Shown here in pieces: positions 7,693 through 16,533 of a stretch of DNA of 64,000 bases. Where the stretch lies: the NCBI RefSeq assembly GCF_900101025.1, contig NZ_FMUH01000002.1, positions 186,001 through 250,000 of the forward strand, written 5' to 3'. Position numbers and translations under genes: made by a program. Each line of letters starts with the position of its first letter. The first letter of the stretch is position 1. Source of the stretch: Klenkia marina. Its GTDB lineage: Bacteria; Actinomycetota; Actinomycetes; Mycobacteriales; Geodermatophilaceae. The notes beneath the pieces were generated by a model that was given only the letters and a program-made list of their open reading frames with translations, had not been told where the DNA came from and ran no database searches.

Positions 7693-8736
7693 ATGACACC
7701 GCGCTCGACCGCACGCCGCTGGGCCAGGGTCGCCGTCCCGGCTGCCGTCACCGGAGTCCTGCTGACCGTCGTCGTCGCCCCGGCGTCGGCTGCGCCCGAC
7801 GACGCCCAGCCCACCACCGCCGCCGACGCCGCCCGGGCCGTCGCCGACACCGCGCACCAGATCGAGGCGCTGGGCGAGCAGGTCAACGACGCCGAGCTGG
7901 CGCTCACCGACCTGCAGACCGCCGCGGCCGACGCCGACGCCACCGCCGACCAGGCCGATGCGCAGGTCGCCGCGCTGCAGCCGCAGGTCGACGCCATCGT
8001 GCTCACCGGCTTCGTCGACGGGGTGCCCTCCGGCCTGGAGACCGTGCTGACCAGCGGGTCGGCCGACGAGATGCTCCAGCGCTGGTCGACGATCAACCAG
8101 CTCACCGACCACACCGACGCCGTCCTCGCCGAGCTCGCCGCCGCCCAGCAGGCCGCGGCCGCTGCCCGGTCGGCCGCCGACCAGGCCGAGGCGACCGCCG
8201 CCGCGTCGCTGGACGCGCTGCAGACCCAGCAGGACGAGCTGCAGACCCAGCTGGCCGCCTACCGGTCCACCTACGCCCAGCTGGCCGCGCCCCAGCGTGC
8301 TGCGGTCTCCACCGCGGTCGGGGGCCCCGAGCTGTCCGCCGCCGCGATGGCCGACGCCGCCTACGCCGCCCCGGCCGCGGCGCCGTCGGAGGCCGCCGCC
8401 GCCGCGATCCAGACCGCCTTGGCCCAGGTGGGCAAGCCCTACGTGGTCGGCGCCGCCGGCCCCGACGGGTTCGACTGCTCCGGCCTCACCCAGTTCGCCT
8501 ACGCCGCGGCCGGCATCTCGCTGCCGCACTCGAGCCGCGCCCAGTCGGGCCTGGGCACCGCCGTGGCCCGCGCCGACCTGCAGCCCGGCGACCTGGTGGT
8601 CTTCTACTCACCGGTCAGCCACGTCGGCATGTACATCGGCAACGGCCAGATGGTGCACGCCAGCGTCAGCGGTCGCCCGGTCGCCGTCACCAGCGTCGAC
8701 CAGCGCGGCTACGCCGGGGCGCGCCGCGTCGCCTGA
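7693..8736 (+). CDS. Secreted NlpC/P60 peptidoglycan hydrolase (RipA-like)
   Basis: 347 residues. There is a signal peptide (RRWARVAVPAAVTGVLL...PASAAP), an Ala/Gln-rich coiled coil (about 45-215) that resembles the autoinhibitory or FtsEX-binding segment of RipA-type proteins, and a C-terminal NlpC/P60 domain. Catalytic residues seen: Cys262 in FDCSGL, His in SHVGMY and a polar or His residue in MVHAS. These enzymes cut D-Glu-meso-DAP bonds in peptidoglycan stems and help daughter-cell separation. The start has ggaggg nearby and a structured leader upstream. It is probably monocistronic. Confidence 0.92.
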   Translation: MTPRSTARRWARVAVPAAVTGVLLTVVVAPASAAPDDAQPTTAADAARAVADTAHQIEALGEQVNDAELALTDLQTAAADADATADQADAQVAALQPQVDAIVLTGFVDGVPSGLETVLTSGSADEMLQRWSTINQLTDHTDAVLAELAAAQQAAAAARSAADQAEATAAASLDALQTQQDELQTQLAAYRSTYAQLAAPQRAAVSTAVGGPELSAAAMADAAYAAPAAAPSEAAAAAIQTALAQVGKPYVVGAAGPDGFDCSGLTQFAYAAAGISLPHSSRAQSGLGTAVARADLQPGDLVVFYSPVSHVGMYIGNGQMVHASVSGRPVAVTSVDQRGYAGARRVA

Positions 8737-8737
8737 C

Positions 8738-9949
8738 TCAGCCGCCCTCGCGCATCCCCCAGGGGGAGCCGTACTCGGTGAGCAGGTCGAGGAACGGCAC
8801 GCTGTCCAGGGCCTCCGGGCCGAGCACACCGGCGCCGGCCCAGGTGCCGGCGGCGACGAGCTCGAGGGCCACGACGGGGTTGACCGCGGTCTGCCAGACC
8901 ACGGCCTGGTGGCCGTACTCGCGCATCGACCACTCGTTGTCGACCACGTGGTACAGGTAGACCTGCCGGGGCTCGCCGTCCTTCCCGGTGCCCGTCACCC
9001 ACAGCCCGGCGCAGGTCTTGCCGGTCATGCGGTCGCCCAGCCGGGCGGGGTCGGGCAGGCACGCGGCGACGACGTCGCGCGGTGACACCTGGACGCCCTT
9101 CACGGTGACGGGGTCGGTGCGGTCCAGGCCCACCTTGTGCAGGGCCTTGAGGACGTCGATGAACTCGGTGCCCAGGCCGTACTTGAAGGTGACCCGGCCG
9201 GCGTCCACCCAGCGCGGCATGAGGAGCACCTCCTCGTGCTCCACGTTCACGCACTCGACCGGCCCGATGCCCTCGGGGAACTCGAACACCTCGGGCTCGC
9301 TGAACGGCGGCGTCGTGAAGAACCCGCGGGCCTTCTCGTAGACCACCGGCGGGTTCAGGCACTCCTCGATCGTCGTCCAGATGCTGAAGGAGGGGGCGAA
9401 GTCGTAGCCCTCGACCTCGAGGTTCGCACCGTCCCGCACGCCGAGCTCGTCGATGGCGGAGAACAGGTGGTCGGCGGCGTAGCGGGCGAAGACGTCGGAG
9501 AGCCCGGGCTCGACGCCCATGCCCACCAGCGCCAGCTGGCCCGCCGCCTCCCACTCGCCGGCCATCGCGAACTGCTCGTCGCCCAGCTTGACCCCGGTCT
9601 CGGAGTGGGGCCGCTCGGGGTGGGGGTGCGACAGCGACATGGCCATGTCCACGTACGTCACCCCGCCGGCCAGCGCGGCCCGGAACAGCGGCATCACGAA
9701 CCGCGGGTCGACGGCGTTCATGAGCACGTCGCAGCGGTGCTCGGCCAGCAGGGCGGCCACCGCGTCGGCGTCGCCGGCGTCCACCGACCCGGCGCTGCTG
9801 AACCGGTCGTCGCCGACGGCGGAGGCCGTGGCGTCGGCCCGGGCGCCGTCGTAGTCGGTGACCACCAGGGCCTCGAAGAAGCCGCGCCGGGCGGCGATGG
9901 CGGCGAAGGCGCTGCCGACGCCACCGGCGCCGACCAGGAGGATCCGCAT
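8738..9949 (-). CDS. Saccharopine dehydrogenase-like oxidoreductase
   Basis: 403 residues with an N-terminal Rossmann motif (VGAGGVGSAF), the MNAVDPRFVMPLF region and a C-terminal substrate domain of the saccharopine dehydrogenase (carboxynorspermidine/homospermidine/lysine-dehydrogenase) superfamily. Members oxidise or reduce C-N bonds of lysine-derived or polyamine intermediates with NAD(P). It is divergent from an APC-family amino-acid permease 134 bases away, with an aminotransferase further on, so a role in amine or amino-acid breakdown is likely. The exact substrate cannot be read from sequence. Confidence 0.85.
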   Translation of the reverse strand: MRILLVGAGGVGSAFAAIAARRGFFEALVVTDYDGARADATASAVGDDRFSSAGSVDAGDADAVAALLAEHRCDVLMNAVDPRFVMPLFRAALAGGVTYVDMAMSLSHPHPERPHSETGVKLGDEQFAMAGEWEAAGQLALVGMGVEPGLSDVFARYAADHLFSAIDELGVRDGANLEVEGYDFAPSFSIWTTIEECLNPPVVYEKARGFFTTPPFSEPEVFEFPEGIGPVECVNVEHEEVLLMPRWVDAGRVTFKYGLGTEFIDVLKALHKVGLDRTDPVTVKGVQVSPRDVVAACLPDPARLGDRMTGKTCAGLWVTGTGKDGEPRQVYLYHVVDNEWSMREYGHQAVVWQTAVNPVVALELVAAGTWAGAGVLGPEALDSVPFLDLLTEYGSPWGMREGG

Positions 9950-10083
9950 GCTGACCTGCTCTCGGGAGGGGTGGCCGGGAGCCTAGGTGACGACGGCCAC
10001 CGGCGCGACGGCTTCCGTCGCCGCGCGAACTCGTGACACGGGAAACCCTTGTGGAGCGGCTGTCCACCTGCGATAACCGTGGC

Positions 10084-11616
10084 ATGACGGAACCAGTGAG
10101 CCGGTCGACGGACCAGCCGCAGCTCAAGTCGGGGGCCATCGGGTTCGTCGACGCCCTGGTCATCGGCCTGGCGTCGACCTCGCCGGCCTACTCGCTGGCC
10201 GCGGTCGTCGGCGCCGTGGTGGCGCTCGTCGGCGTGTACGCCCCCGGCGTCTTCCTGGCCTCGTTCGTGCCGATGCTGCTCATCGCCTCGGCCTTCTACT
10301 ACCTGAACAAGGCCGACCAGGACTGCGGGACGACGTTCTCCTGGGTCACCCGGGCCATGGGGCCGTGGGTGGGCTGGATGGGCGGCTGGGCCATCTCGAT
10401 GACCGGTGTGCTGGTCATCGGCTCGCTGGCCGACACCGGCGTGCGGTTCGGCCTGTTGGCCCTGCAGCTCGACGGCCTGGCCGAGAACACCTTCCTGGTG
10501 CGCACGCTGACCGTGCTGCTCATCTTCGCGATGACCTGGATCTGCGTCATCGGCACCGAGACCAGCGCCAAGCTGCAGAACGGCCTGATCATCGCCCAGG
10601 TCGGCGCGCTGCTGGTGTTCGCCGTCGTCGCCCTGGTCGCCGGGCTCTCGGGCAACGGCGAGGCCGACGGCGGCAACCTCACCCCGTCGATCGACTGGCT
10701 GAACCCCTTCGGTGCCGGTGGTGCCGCGCTCACCGGGGGGCTGCTGCTCGGCGTCTTCATCTACTGGGGCTGGGAGTCCGCGGTCAACCTGACCGAGGAG
10801 ACGTCGGACGCCGAGTCCACCCCCGGCAAGGCGGCCATCGTCTCGACCGTCGTGCTGCTGGTGACCTACCTGGGCGTCACGATCGCGATCCTCAGCTACT
10901 TCGGCACCGACTTCCTGGCCTCCCGCGAGGACGAGGCCGAGACGATCTTCGCGACGATGGCCACGCAGGTGCTCGGGGGCTGGGACTGGGTGCTGCTGCT
11001 GGCCGTGGCCACCTCGGCCATCGCCTCGACCCAGACCACCATCCTGCCGGCGTCGCGCACCGGGCTGTCGATGGCCCGGCGGCACGCGATGCCGAAGGCG
11101 CTGGCCCGCATCCACCCGCGCTTCCGCACGCCCGACGTCTCCACCTGGCTGGTCGCGGTCATCGCCGCGGCCTGGTACGTCGTGGTCAACCTGATCAGCG
11201 AGAACGCGCTGTTCGACTCGCTGACGGCGCTGTCGCTGCTGATCGCCTTCTACTACTCGCTGACCGGCATCGCGTGCGCGGTGTTCCACCGCAAGCAGCT
11301 GACCCGCAGCGCGAAGGACCTCCTGCTCATCGGCGTCGGCCCGCTGATCGGGTCGGCGCTGCTGATCTGGCTGCTGGTCGAGTCGATCGGCGACCTCGCC
11401 GACCCGGCGAACTCCGACCTGGGCACCGCCTGGTTCGGCCTGGGCCCGCCGCTGGTGATGGGCATCGCCATCTTCCTGGTCGGCGTCCTCTTCATGCTCT
11501 TCTGGCGGTTCAAGGACCGCCGGTTCTGGGCCGAGAAGACCACCACGGCCGAGCGCCTGCAGGCCGACATCGCCGCCGGCCGCACGGCCGCCGCCGTCGA
11601 GGACCCCGCCCCGTGA
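10084..11616 (+). CDS. APC-family amino acid/amine permease
   Basis: 510 residues. I chose the ATG at 10084 (MTEPVSR), which follows a short leader and puts about 35 hydrophilic residues before TM1. About 12 membrane segments are visible. TM1 contains VDALVIGLASTSPAYSLAA, the unwound-helix signature of amino acid/polyamine/organocation transporters. A later WGWESAVNLTEE resembles TM6 of the same fold. It is divergent from the saccharopine-dehydrogenase-like gene and 19 bases upstream of a UspA gene. It is probably the uptake component of the amine or amino-acid catabolic group; substrate unknown. Confidence 0.88.
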   Translation: MTEPVSRSTDQPQLKSGAIGFVDALVIGLASTSPAYSLAAVVGAVVALVGVYAPGVFLASFVPMLLIASAFYYLNKADQDCGTTFSWVTRAMGPWVGWMGGWAISMTGVLVIGSLADTGVRFGLLALQLDGLAENTFLVRTLTVLLIFAMTWICVIGTETSAKLQNGLIIAQVGALLVFAVVALVAGLSGNGEADGGNLTPSIDWLNPFGAGGAALTGGLLLGVFIYWGWESAVNLTEETSDAESTPGKAAIVSTVVLLVTYLGVTIAILSYFGTDFLASREDEAETIFATMATQVLGGWDWVLLLAVATSAIASTQTTILPASRTGLSMARRHAMPKALARIHPRFRTPDVSTWLVAVIAAAWYVVVNLISENALFDSLTALSLLIAFYYSLTGIACAVFHRKQLTRSAKDLLLIGVGPLIGSALLIWLLVESIGDLADPANSDLGTAWFGLGPPLVMGIAIFLVGVLFMLFWRFKDRRFWAEKTTTAERLQADIAAGRTAAAVEDPAP

Positions 11617-11635
11617 CCCATCTGGAGAACCGACC

Positions 11636-12055
11636 GTGAGCATCGTGCTCGGCTACGACGAGTCCCCGGGCGCCCGCCGCGCCCTCGACCTGGCCGTCGA
11701 CCTGGCCGCCCGGCTCGAGGAGCCGCTGGTGCTGGTCTTCGGCGCCGCCCCGCCGGGGACGGTGGGCGAGGAGGCCGGTGCGCACGCGCAGGCCCTCGCC
11801 GAGATCGGCGGGACGGCGGTCGGGCACGCCGTCGAGGTCGCCGACGCCGCGGGCGTGCGCACCGTGGTGGAGGTGCTGCCGGCCAAGCCGGTCGACGCCC
11901 TGCTCGACGCCGCCGACCGGCACGACGCCCGGGTGATCGTCGTCGGCACCTACGGCGAGACCCCGCTGCGCGGCGCGATCCTCGGCTCGGTGCCGCACAA
12001 GCTGCTGCACCTGTCCGCCCGCCCCGTTCTCTGCGTCCCCGCCGAGCAGGAGTGA
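11636..12055 (+). CDS. Universal stress protein (UspA family)
   Basis: 139 residues from a GTG with ggag eight bases upstream. An N-terminal SIVLGYDESPGARRALDLA and C-terminal GTYGETPLRGAILGSVPHKLL match the ATP-binding Usp fold (G-2x-G-9x-G-S/T pattern). It is very likely co-transcribed with the preceding permease (19-base gap). Usp proteins next to transporters often bind the transporter or ATP as sensors; whether that holds here is inference. It is followed by a terminator. Confidence 0.9.
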   Translation: MSIVLGYDESPGARRALDLAVDLAARLEEPLVLVFGAAPPGTVGEEAGAHAQALAEIGGTAVGHAVEVADAAGVRTVVEVLPAKPVDALLDAADRHDARVIVVGTYGETPLRGAILGSVPHKLLHLSARPVLCVPAEQE

Positions 12056-12104
12056 CCCCGGGCGCGGGCCCGTCCGCGCAGCGTTGATCAGGGCCCCTGA
12101 TCGA

Positions 12105-12146
12105 AGTCCGTCCCCCTCCACGAACGTCGGTGGAGGGGGACGGACT
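12105..12146. terminator. Terminator between uspA and aminotransferase (convergent)
   Basis: agtccgtccccctccac and gtggagggggacggact form a perfect 17-bp stem with an 8-base loop. A second small palindrome, gatcagggcccctgatc (12085-12101), lies just before it. It sits between two convergent genes and can terminate both. Confidence 0.8.
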
Positions 12147-12168
12147 CCCGTGGAGGAGGACGCCTCCC

Positions 12169-13557
12169 TCAGAGCCGCGCCCAGGCCTCGGTGAGGACGC
12201 CGCGGAGGATCTGCTCGATCTCGTCGAACTCGGCCTGGCCGGCGATGAGCGGCGGGGCGAGCTGGACGACTGGGTCGCCGCGGTCGTCGGCGCGGCAGTA
12301 GAGGCCCGCGTCGAACAGGGCGCCGGAGAGGAACCCGCGCAGCAGCCGCTCGCTCTCGTCGGCGTCGAAGGTCTCCTTGGTCGCCTTGTCCTTGACCAGC
12401 TCGATCCCGTAGAAGAACCCGTCGCCGCGGACGTCGCCCACGATCGGCAGGTCGGTCAGCTTCTCCAGCGTGCGGCGGAAGTCGTGCTCGGTGTCCAGCA
12501 CGTGCTGGTTGAGGCCCTCGCGCTCGAAGACGTCCAGGTTCGCCAGGCCGACGGCCGCCGAGACGGGGTGCCCGCCGAAGGTGTAGCCGTGCGGGAAGGT
12601 GACGCCGGGGCGCAGGAAGGGCTCCATCACCCTGTCGCTGGCGATCATCGCGCCGATGGGCGAGTAGCCCGAGGTCATGCCCTTGGCGCAGGTGATCATG
12701 TCGGGCACGTAGCCGAACTTCTCGCAGGCGAACGTGGTGCCCAGCCGGCCGAAGGCGCAGATGACCTCGTCGCTGACCAGTAGCACGTCGTGCCGGTCGC
12801 AGATCTCGCGCACCCGGTCGAAGTAGCCGGGCGGGGGCGGGAAGCAGCCGCCGGCGTTCTGCACCGGCTCCAGGAACACCGCGGCCACGGTGTCGGGGCC
12901 CTCGAACAGGATCGCCTGCTCGATCTGGTCGGCCGCCCACTGGCCGAACGCCTTCGGGTCGTCGCCGAAGTAGGGGGCCCGGTAGATGTTGGTGTTGGCC
13001 GCCCGGAAGGCGCCGGGCACCAGGGGCTCGAAGTCCTGCTTGAGCGCGGGCAGCCCGGTGATGGACAGGGCCCCCTGGGTCGTGCCGTGGTAGGCGATGG
13101 CCCGGCTGATCACCTTGTGCTTGGCCGGCTTGCCGACCAGCTTGAAGTACTGCTTGGCCGCCTTCCACGCCGTCTCGACCGCCTCGCCGCCGCCGGTGGT
13201 GAAGAAGACCCGGTTGAGGTCGCCGGGCGCGGCGGCGGCCAGCCGCTTCGACAGCTCGATGGCACTGGGGTGGGCGTAGGACCAGATCGGGAAGAACGCC
13301 AGCTCCTCGGCCTGCTTCGCGGCGGCCTGCGCCAGCTCGCGGCGGCCGTGCCCGGCCTGGACGACGAACAACCCGGCCAGCCCGTCGAGGTACCTGCGCC
13401 CGCGGTCGTCCCAGAGGTAGCAGCCCTCGCCCTTCACGATCACCGGCGGGGCCTGCTCGCCGTAGCTCCCCATGCGGGAGAAGTGCAGCCACAGGTTGTC
13501 CACGTCCCGTGGGCCGTAGTGGCCCGGCTCGGTGACCGGCTGCTCGGTGGTGGTCAT
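12169..13557 (-). CDS. Class III PLP aminotransferase (omega-amino acid/diamine type)
   Basis: 462 residues from the ATG at 13557. The PLP lysine lies in ITCAKGMTSGYSP (K292), with the LVSDEVICAFGR cofactor-binding Asp block before it and FPHGYTFGGHP after. The N-terminal LWLHFSRMGSY and FVVQAGHGRRELA segments resemble actinobacterial relatives of putrescine/beta-alanine:pyruvate aminotransferases. It transfers a terminal amino group to a keto acid, giving an aldehyde or semialdehyde. With the permease and saccharopine-dehydrogenase-like genes it suggests a pathway for a diamine or omega-amino acid, but no semialdehyde dehydrogenase is present in the window. Confidence 0.88.
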   Translation of the reverse strand: MTTTEQPVTEPGHYGPRDVDNLWLHFSRMGSYGEQAPPVIVKGEGCYLWDDRGRRYLDGLAGLFVVQAGHGRRELAQAAAKQAEELAFFPIWSYAHPSAIELSKRLAAAAPGDLNRVFFTTGGGEAVETAWKAAKQYFKLVGKPAKHKVISRAIAYHGTTQGALSITGLPALKQDFEPLVPGAFRAANTNIYRAPYFGDDPKAFGQWAADQIEQAILFEGPDTVAAVFLEPVQNAGGCFPPPPGYFDRVREICDRHDVLLVSDEVICAFGRLGTTFACEKFGYVPDMITCAKGMTSGYSPIGAMIASDRVMEPFLRPGVTFPHGYTFGGHPVSAAVGLANLDVFEREGLNQHVLDTEHDFRRTLEKLTDLPIVGDVRGDGFFYGIELVKDKATKETFDADESERLLRGFLSGALFDAGLYCRADDRGDPVVQLAPPLIAGQAEFDEIEQILRGVLTEAWARL

Positions 13558-13648
13558 GGCGGTACCCCCTGCGGCTGCGGATTCCGTCGTCCGACGACGG
13601 TTCGACACCCGGGAGCGTAGCCAGAACAGGTCGCGGAAAGCGAGACCG

Positions 13649-14221
13649 TCAGTGCGGCGTCCTGCCCTCGGCAAGCATCGTCACCAGGGTGTCGATCTTC
13701 CTGGCCCGGGTGCGGTCGTTCGCCGCGACGGCCACGCGGTGCAGCACGGCGTAGCGGTCGGTGCCGTCCAGGGCGTCGAAGGCCGCACGGGCGGCGGGGA
13801 CGGCGTCGAGCGCGGCGGCGAGGTCGTCGGGCACGGTCATCGTGGCCGGACCGGCGTAGGCGCGCTCCCACCGGCCGTCGGCCTGCGCGGCCTCGACCTG
13901 GGCCAGCCCGGCCGGGCGCATCCGGCCCGACGCGACCAGCTCGGCGACGGTGGCGACGTTCTTGGCCGACCAGATGCTGCGCGGACGGCGGGGCGTGACC
14001 CGGATGGTCCAGCTCGTGTCGTCGTACCGGTTGGCCCGGCCGTCGATCCAGCCGTGGCAGAGCAAGCCCTCGACCAGCTGGGCCCAGGTGACCGACGCGA
14101 AGACGGCCCCCTTCTTCGCCAGCCGCACGTACAGCCCGGGGGCCGAGGCGCCGTTCTCCGCCAGCCAGGCGTCGAGCTCGTCGCCGTCGGCGAACGACCG
14201 CACCTCGAATTCACGCTCCAC
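13649..14221 (-). CDS. YdeI/OmpD-associated family protein
   Basis: 190 residues from a GTG at 14221. Conserved family segments: ELDAWLAENG, GLYVRLAKKG, WAQLVEGLLCHGWIDG, TPRRPRSIWSAKN and a C-terminal helical YdhG/YdeI-like tail with AAFDALDGTDRYAVLHRVAVA. The molecular role of this family is not known; one member is reported to protect against cationic antimicrobial peptides. It is divergent from the histidine phosphatase gene with 87 bases between starts. Confidence 0.85.
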   Translation of the reverse strand: MEREFEVRSFADGDELDAWLAENGASAPGLYVRLAKKGAVFASVTWAQLVEGLLCHGWIDGRANRYDDTSWTIRVTPRRPRSIWSAKNVATVAELVASGRMRPAGLAQVEAAQADGRWERAYAGPATMTVPDDLAAALDAVPAARAAFDALDGTDRYAVLHRVAVAANDRTRARKIDTLVTMLAEGRTPH

Positions 14222-14308
14222 GCCGACATCGTGGCGCTTCTGCCCGGTTCGGCGTGCACCGAGTGGGGCCGGCGTTTCGGAACCCCCGCGGGCGGTCACG
14301 GGTCGACG

Positions 14309-15031
14309 GTGACCCGACGCGTGCCCGGACCGGACCAGCTCTGGCTGGTGCGGCACGGGGAGAGCCAGGGCAACCTCGCCGACGCCCGCGCCCACGCCCT
14401 CGGCGTCGACCGGCTCGAGCTCGACGTCCGCGACCCCGACGTGCCGCTGTCGCCCACGGGGGAGCAGCAGGCCGATGCGCTGGGCTGCCACCTCGCCGGG
14501 CTCGACGAGCGGCCGACCGCCGTCCTGGCCTCGCCGTTCACCCGGGCCGCCGAGACCGCTCGGCGGGCCGCGACCGGGCTGGACCTGCCCGTGCGGTGCG
14601 ACGAGCGGCTGCGCGAGCGCGACTTCGGGGCCTTCGACGGCATGACGGCGCAGGGGATCCGCGAGCGGTACCCGGAGGAGGCCGAGCGCCGGCGGCTGCT
14701 GGGCAAGTTCTGGTACCGCCCGCCGGGCGGCGAGAGCTGGGCCGACGTCGCCCTGCGGGTGCGCAGCGTGCTGGCCACCGAGGCGCTGCGGTACGACGGC
14801 GACCGGTTGCTCGTGGTCGCCCACCAAGCCGTGGTCATGGTCTTCCGCTACGTCCTCGAGGAGCTGTCGGAGGAGCGCCTGCTCGAGGTCGACCGCACCG
14901 AGCAGGTCGCCAACGCATCCCTCACCCGGTACCGCGCCGCGGGCCACGGGTGGGAGCTGCAGGAGTTCAACGCCGTCGAGCACCTGGCGGACGTCACCGT
15001 CACCGAGGAGCCCGATGTCCCGCACCCCTGA
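14309..15031 (+). CDS. Histidine phosphatase family protein (phosphoglycerate-mutase-like)
   Basis: 240 residues. The GTG at 14309 leaves the catalytic LVRHGES near the N-terminus (His16). The second acid/base region (RERDFGAFDGMTAQ) and the C-terminal VVAHQAVVMVFRY histidine are present. The protein is shorter than dPGM mutases and lacks an obvious mutase-specific loop, so a broad phosphatase role is likely. The gene overlaps the next one by 17 bases, so translation is coupled to the NAD(P)HX dehydratase gene. Confidence 0.88.
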   Translation: MTRRVPGPDQLWLVRHGESQGNLADARAHALGVDRLELDVRDPDVPLSPTGEQQADALGCHLAGLDERPTAVLASPFTRAAETARRAATGLDLPVRCDERLRERDFGAFDGMTAQGIRERYPEEAERRRLLGKFWYRPPGGESWADVALRVRSVLATEALRYDGDRLLVVAHQAVVMVFRYVLEELSEERLLEVDRTEQVANASLTRYRAAGHGWELQEFNAVEHLADVTVTEEPDVPHP

Positions 15032-15902
15032 GGACGCCGCACCCGCACTCGTCACCCCGCAGCTGCTGCGCGACTGGCGGCTGCCCGAACCCACCGGGGG
15101 CAAGGACGCCCGCGGCTCGGTGCTCGTCGTCGGCGGGAGCACCGAGACCCTGGGGGCCGTCCTGCTGGCCGCCGAGGCCGCGCTGCGGTCGGGCGCGGGC
15201 AAGCTGCAGGTCGCCGTCCCGCGGAGCCTGGCACCGGTGACGTCGTCCGCGCTGCCGGAGGCGCTGGTGCGCGGGTTGGCCGAGACCGACGAGGGCGCGG
15301 TGCGGGCCGACGCCGCCGAGCGCGTGCTGGACCTCGCGCAGCAGGCGGCCGCCGTCCTGGTCGGGCCCGGGATGGTCGACGAACCGCAGACCCGTGAGCT
15401 GGTCGAGCGGTTGCTGCCCGAGCTGCGCGGTCCGCTGGCCCTCGACGCCCTCGGTCTGGCCGCGGTCACGGCGGACCCCTCCTGCCTGCACCACCTCGAG
15501 GGCCGGGTGGTGCTGACCCCCAACCCGACCGAGCTGGCCTTCGGGTTGCACGTGGAACAGGTCGACGACCCGGCTGCCGCCGCGGTGGAGATGGCGGACC
15601 GGGCACAGGCCGTGGTGGCCCTCGGCGGGGCGACGAGCTGGGTCGCGGCCCCCGACGGCCGGTTGTGGCGCGACGAGAGCGGGGGCGCCGGCCTCGGCGT
15701 GTCCGGATCGGGTGACGTGCGGGCCGGGGTGGTGGCCGGGCTGCTGGCCCGGGGGGCGGAGCCTGCCCAGGCGGCCGTGTGGGCAGCGCACCTGCACGGC
15801 CGGGCGGGCGAGCGGTTGGCCGCCTCGGTCGGCCGGCTGGGCTTCCTGGCCCGCGAGCTCCCCCCGGAGCTGCCGCGCGTGCTCAGCGAGGTCGACCTCT
15901 AG
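15015..15902 (+). CDS. nnrD: ADP-dependent NAD(P)H-hydrate dehydratase
   Basis: 295 residues, matching the C-terminal (dehydratase) domain of Nnr proteins; the epimerase domain is absent. It repairs hydrated NADH/NADPH (NADHX/NADPHX) in the cytosol using ADP or ATP. Seen: KDARGSVLVVGGS near the N-terminus, TPNPTELAF and the catalytic GSGDVRAGVVAGLLARG. Usual members have GxGDVLaG, so the Arg is a small deviation. The ATG overlaps the phosphatase gene by 17 bases. Its stop shares the four-base ctag with the stop of the convergent CGNR regulator. Confidence 0.9.
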   Translation: MSRTPEDAAPALVTPQLLRDWRLPEPTGGKDARGSVLVVGGSTETLGAVLLAAEAALRSGAGKLQVAVPRSLAPVTSSALPEALVRGLAETDEGAVRADAAERVLDLAQQAAAVLVGPGMVDEPQTRELVERLLPELRGPLALDALGLAAVTADPSCLHHLEGRVVLTPNPTELAFGLHVEQVDDPAAAAVEMADRAQAVVALGGATSWVAAPDGRLWRDESGGAGLGVSGSGDVRAGVVAGLLARGAEPAQAAVWAAHLHGRAGERLAASVGRLGFLARELPPELPRVLSEVDL

Positions 15903-16453
15903 CCCCGGGCAGCCGCCCGACGGGCGCGGTAGGCCGCGGCGTGGGTGCGGTTGGCGCACGCGGTGTCGCAGAACCGGCGAGAGCGGTTCTTGGTCAGGTC
16001 GACCAGTGCGGCTCCGCAGCCCTCGGCCTCGCACCGGCTCAGCCGGTCCAGCTCCTCGGCGCGCACGAGGTCGGCCACGGCCATGGCGGCCTCGACCGCC
16101 ATGCGGTGGGCCAGGGGGGCGTGCGGCTCGGTGGCGTGCACGTGCCACCCCCAGTCGTCGTGCCGCACCAGCTGGGGCTGGGCGTCGCCGTCGCGCAGCA
16201 GCCGGTTGACGACGGCGACGACGCCGTCGGTGTCGTCGTCCCACATCTCGGCCAGGCGGGCCCGCAGCCGGTGCACCGCGGCCAGCTCGGCGTCGTCGCC
16301 GGCGCGGTGGCCGGTGAAGCCCCAGGTGTCCAGGAAGGCGGCGAGCGCGGGCGGGTCGGGGAGCAGCTCGGTGCCGGTGCCCGAGCCGCTGGCGGTGTTC
16401 ACCAGGCCCGCGGCGGCCTGCAGGCCGACCTCGGTGTCATGGGCGAAGAGCAT
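15899..16453 (-). CDS. CGNR zinc-finger (ABATE-type) transcriptional regulator
   Basis: 184 residues. The N-terminal ABATE domain begins MLFAHDTEVGLQAAAGLVNT. The C-terminal zinc finger has Cys at SRCEAEGCG and RRFCDTACANR, followed by an Arg-rich tail. CANR replaces the CGNR signature. These are stress- or antibiotic-linked regulators, often next to a transporter. The ATG lies immediately beside one arm of a 12-bp inverted repeat, and the gene is divergent from an EamA-type exporter, suggesting it represses both. The start at 16453 is preferred to longer frames that would run through the operator. Confidence 0.88.
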   Translation of the reverse strand: MLFAHDTEVGLQAAAGLVNTASGSGTGTELLPDPPALAAFLDTWGFTGHRAGDDAELAAVHRLRARLAEMWDDDTDGVVAVVNRLLRDGDAQPQLVRHDDWGWHVHATEPHAPLAHRMAVEAAMAVADLVRAEELDRLSRCEAEGCGAALVDLTKNRSRRFCDTACANRTHAAAYRARRAAARG

Positions 16454-16455
16454 GT

Positions 16456-16494
16456 TGCTCCTGACGTCTGCTACGGTGCGACACGTCAGGAGCA
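16456..16494. promoter_or_regulatory. 12-bp inverted repeat operator between CGNR regulator and EamA gene
   Basis: tgctcctgacgt (16456-16467) and acgtcaggagca (16483-16494) are perfect inverted repeats with a 15-base spacer, in the only gap between the divergent genes. One arm lies two bases from the regulator start codon. It is probably the binding site of the CGNR protein; the binding is inferred. Confidence 0.7.
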
Positions 16495-16533
16495 TACGAC
16501 CCGTCGGTCCTGACCTCATCCGTGGAGGACACC

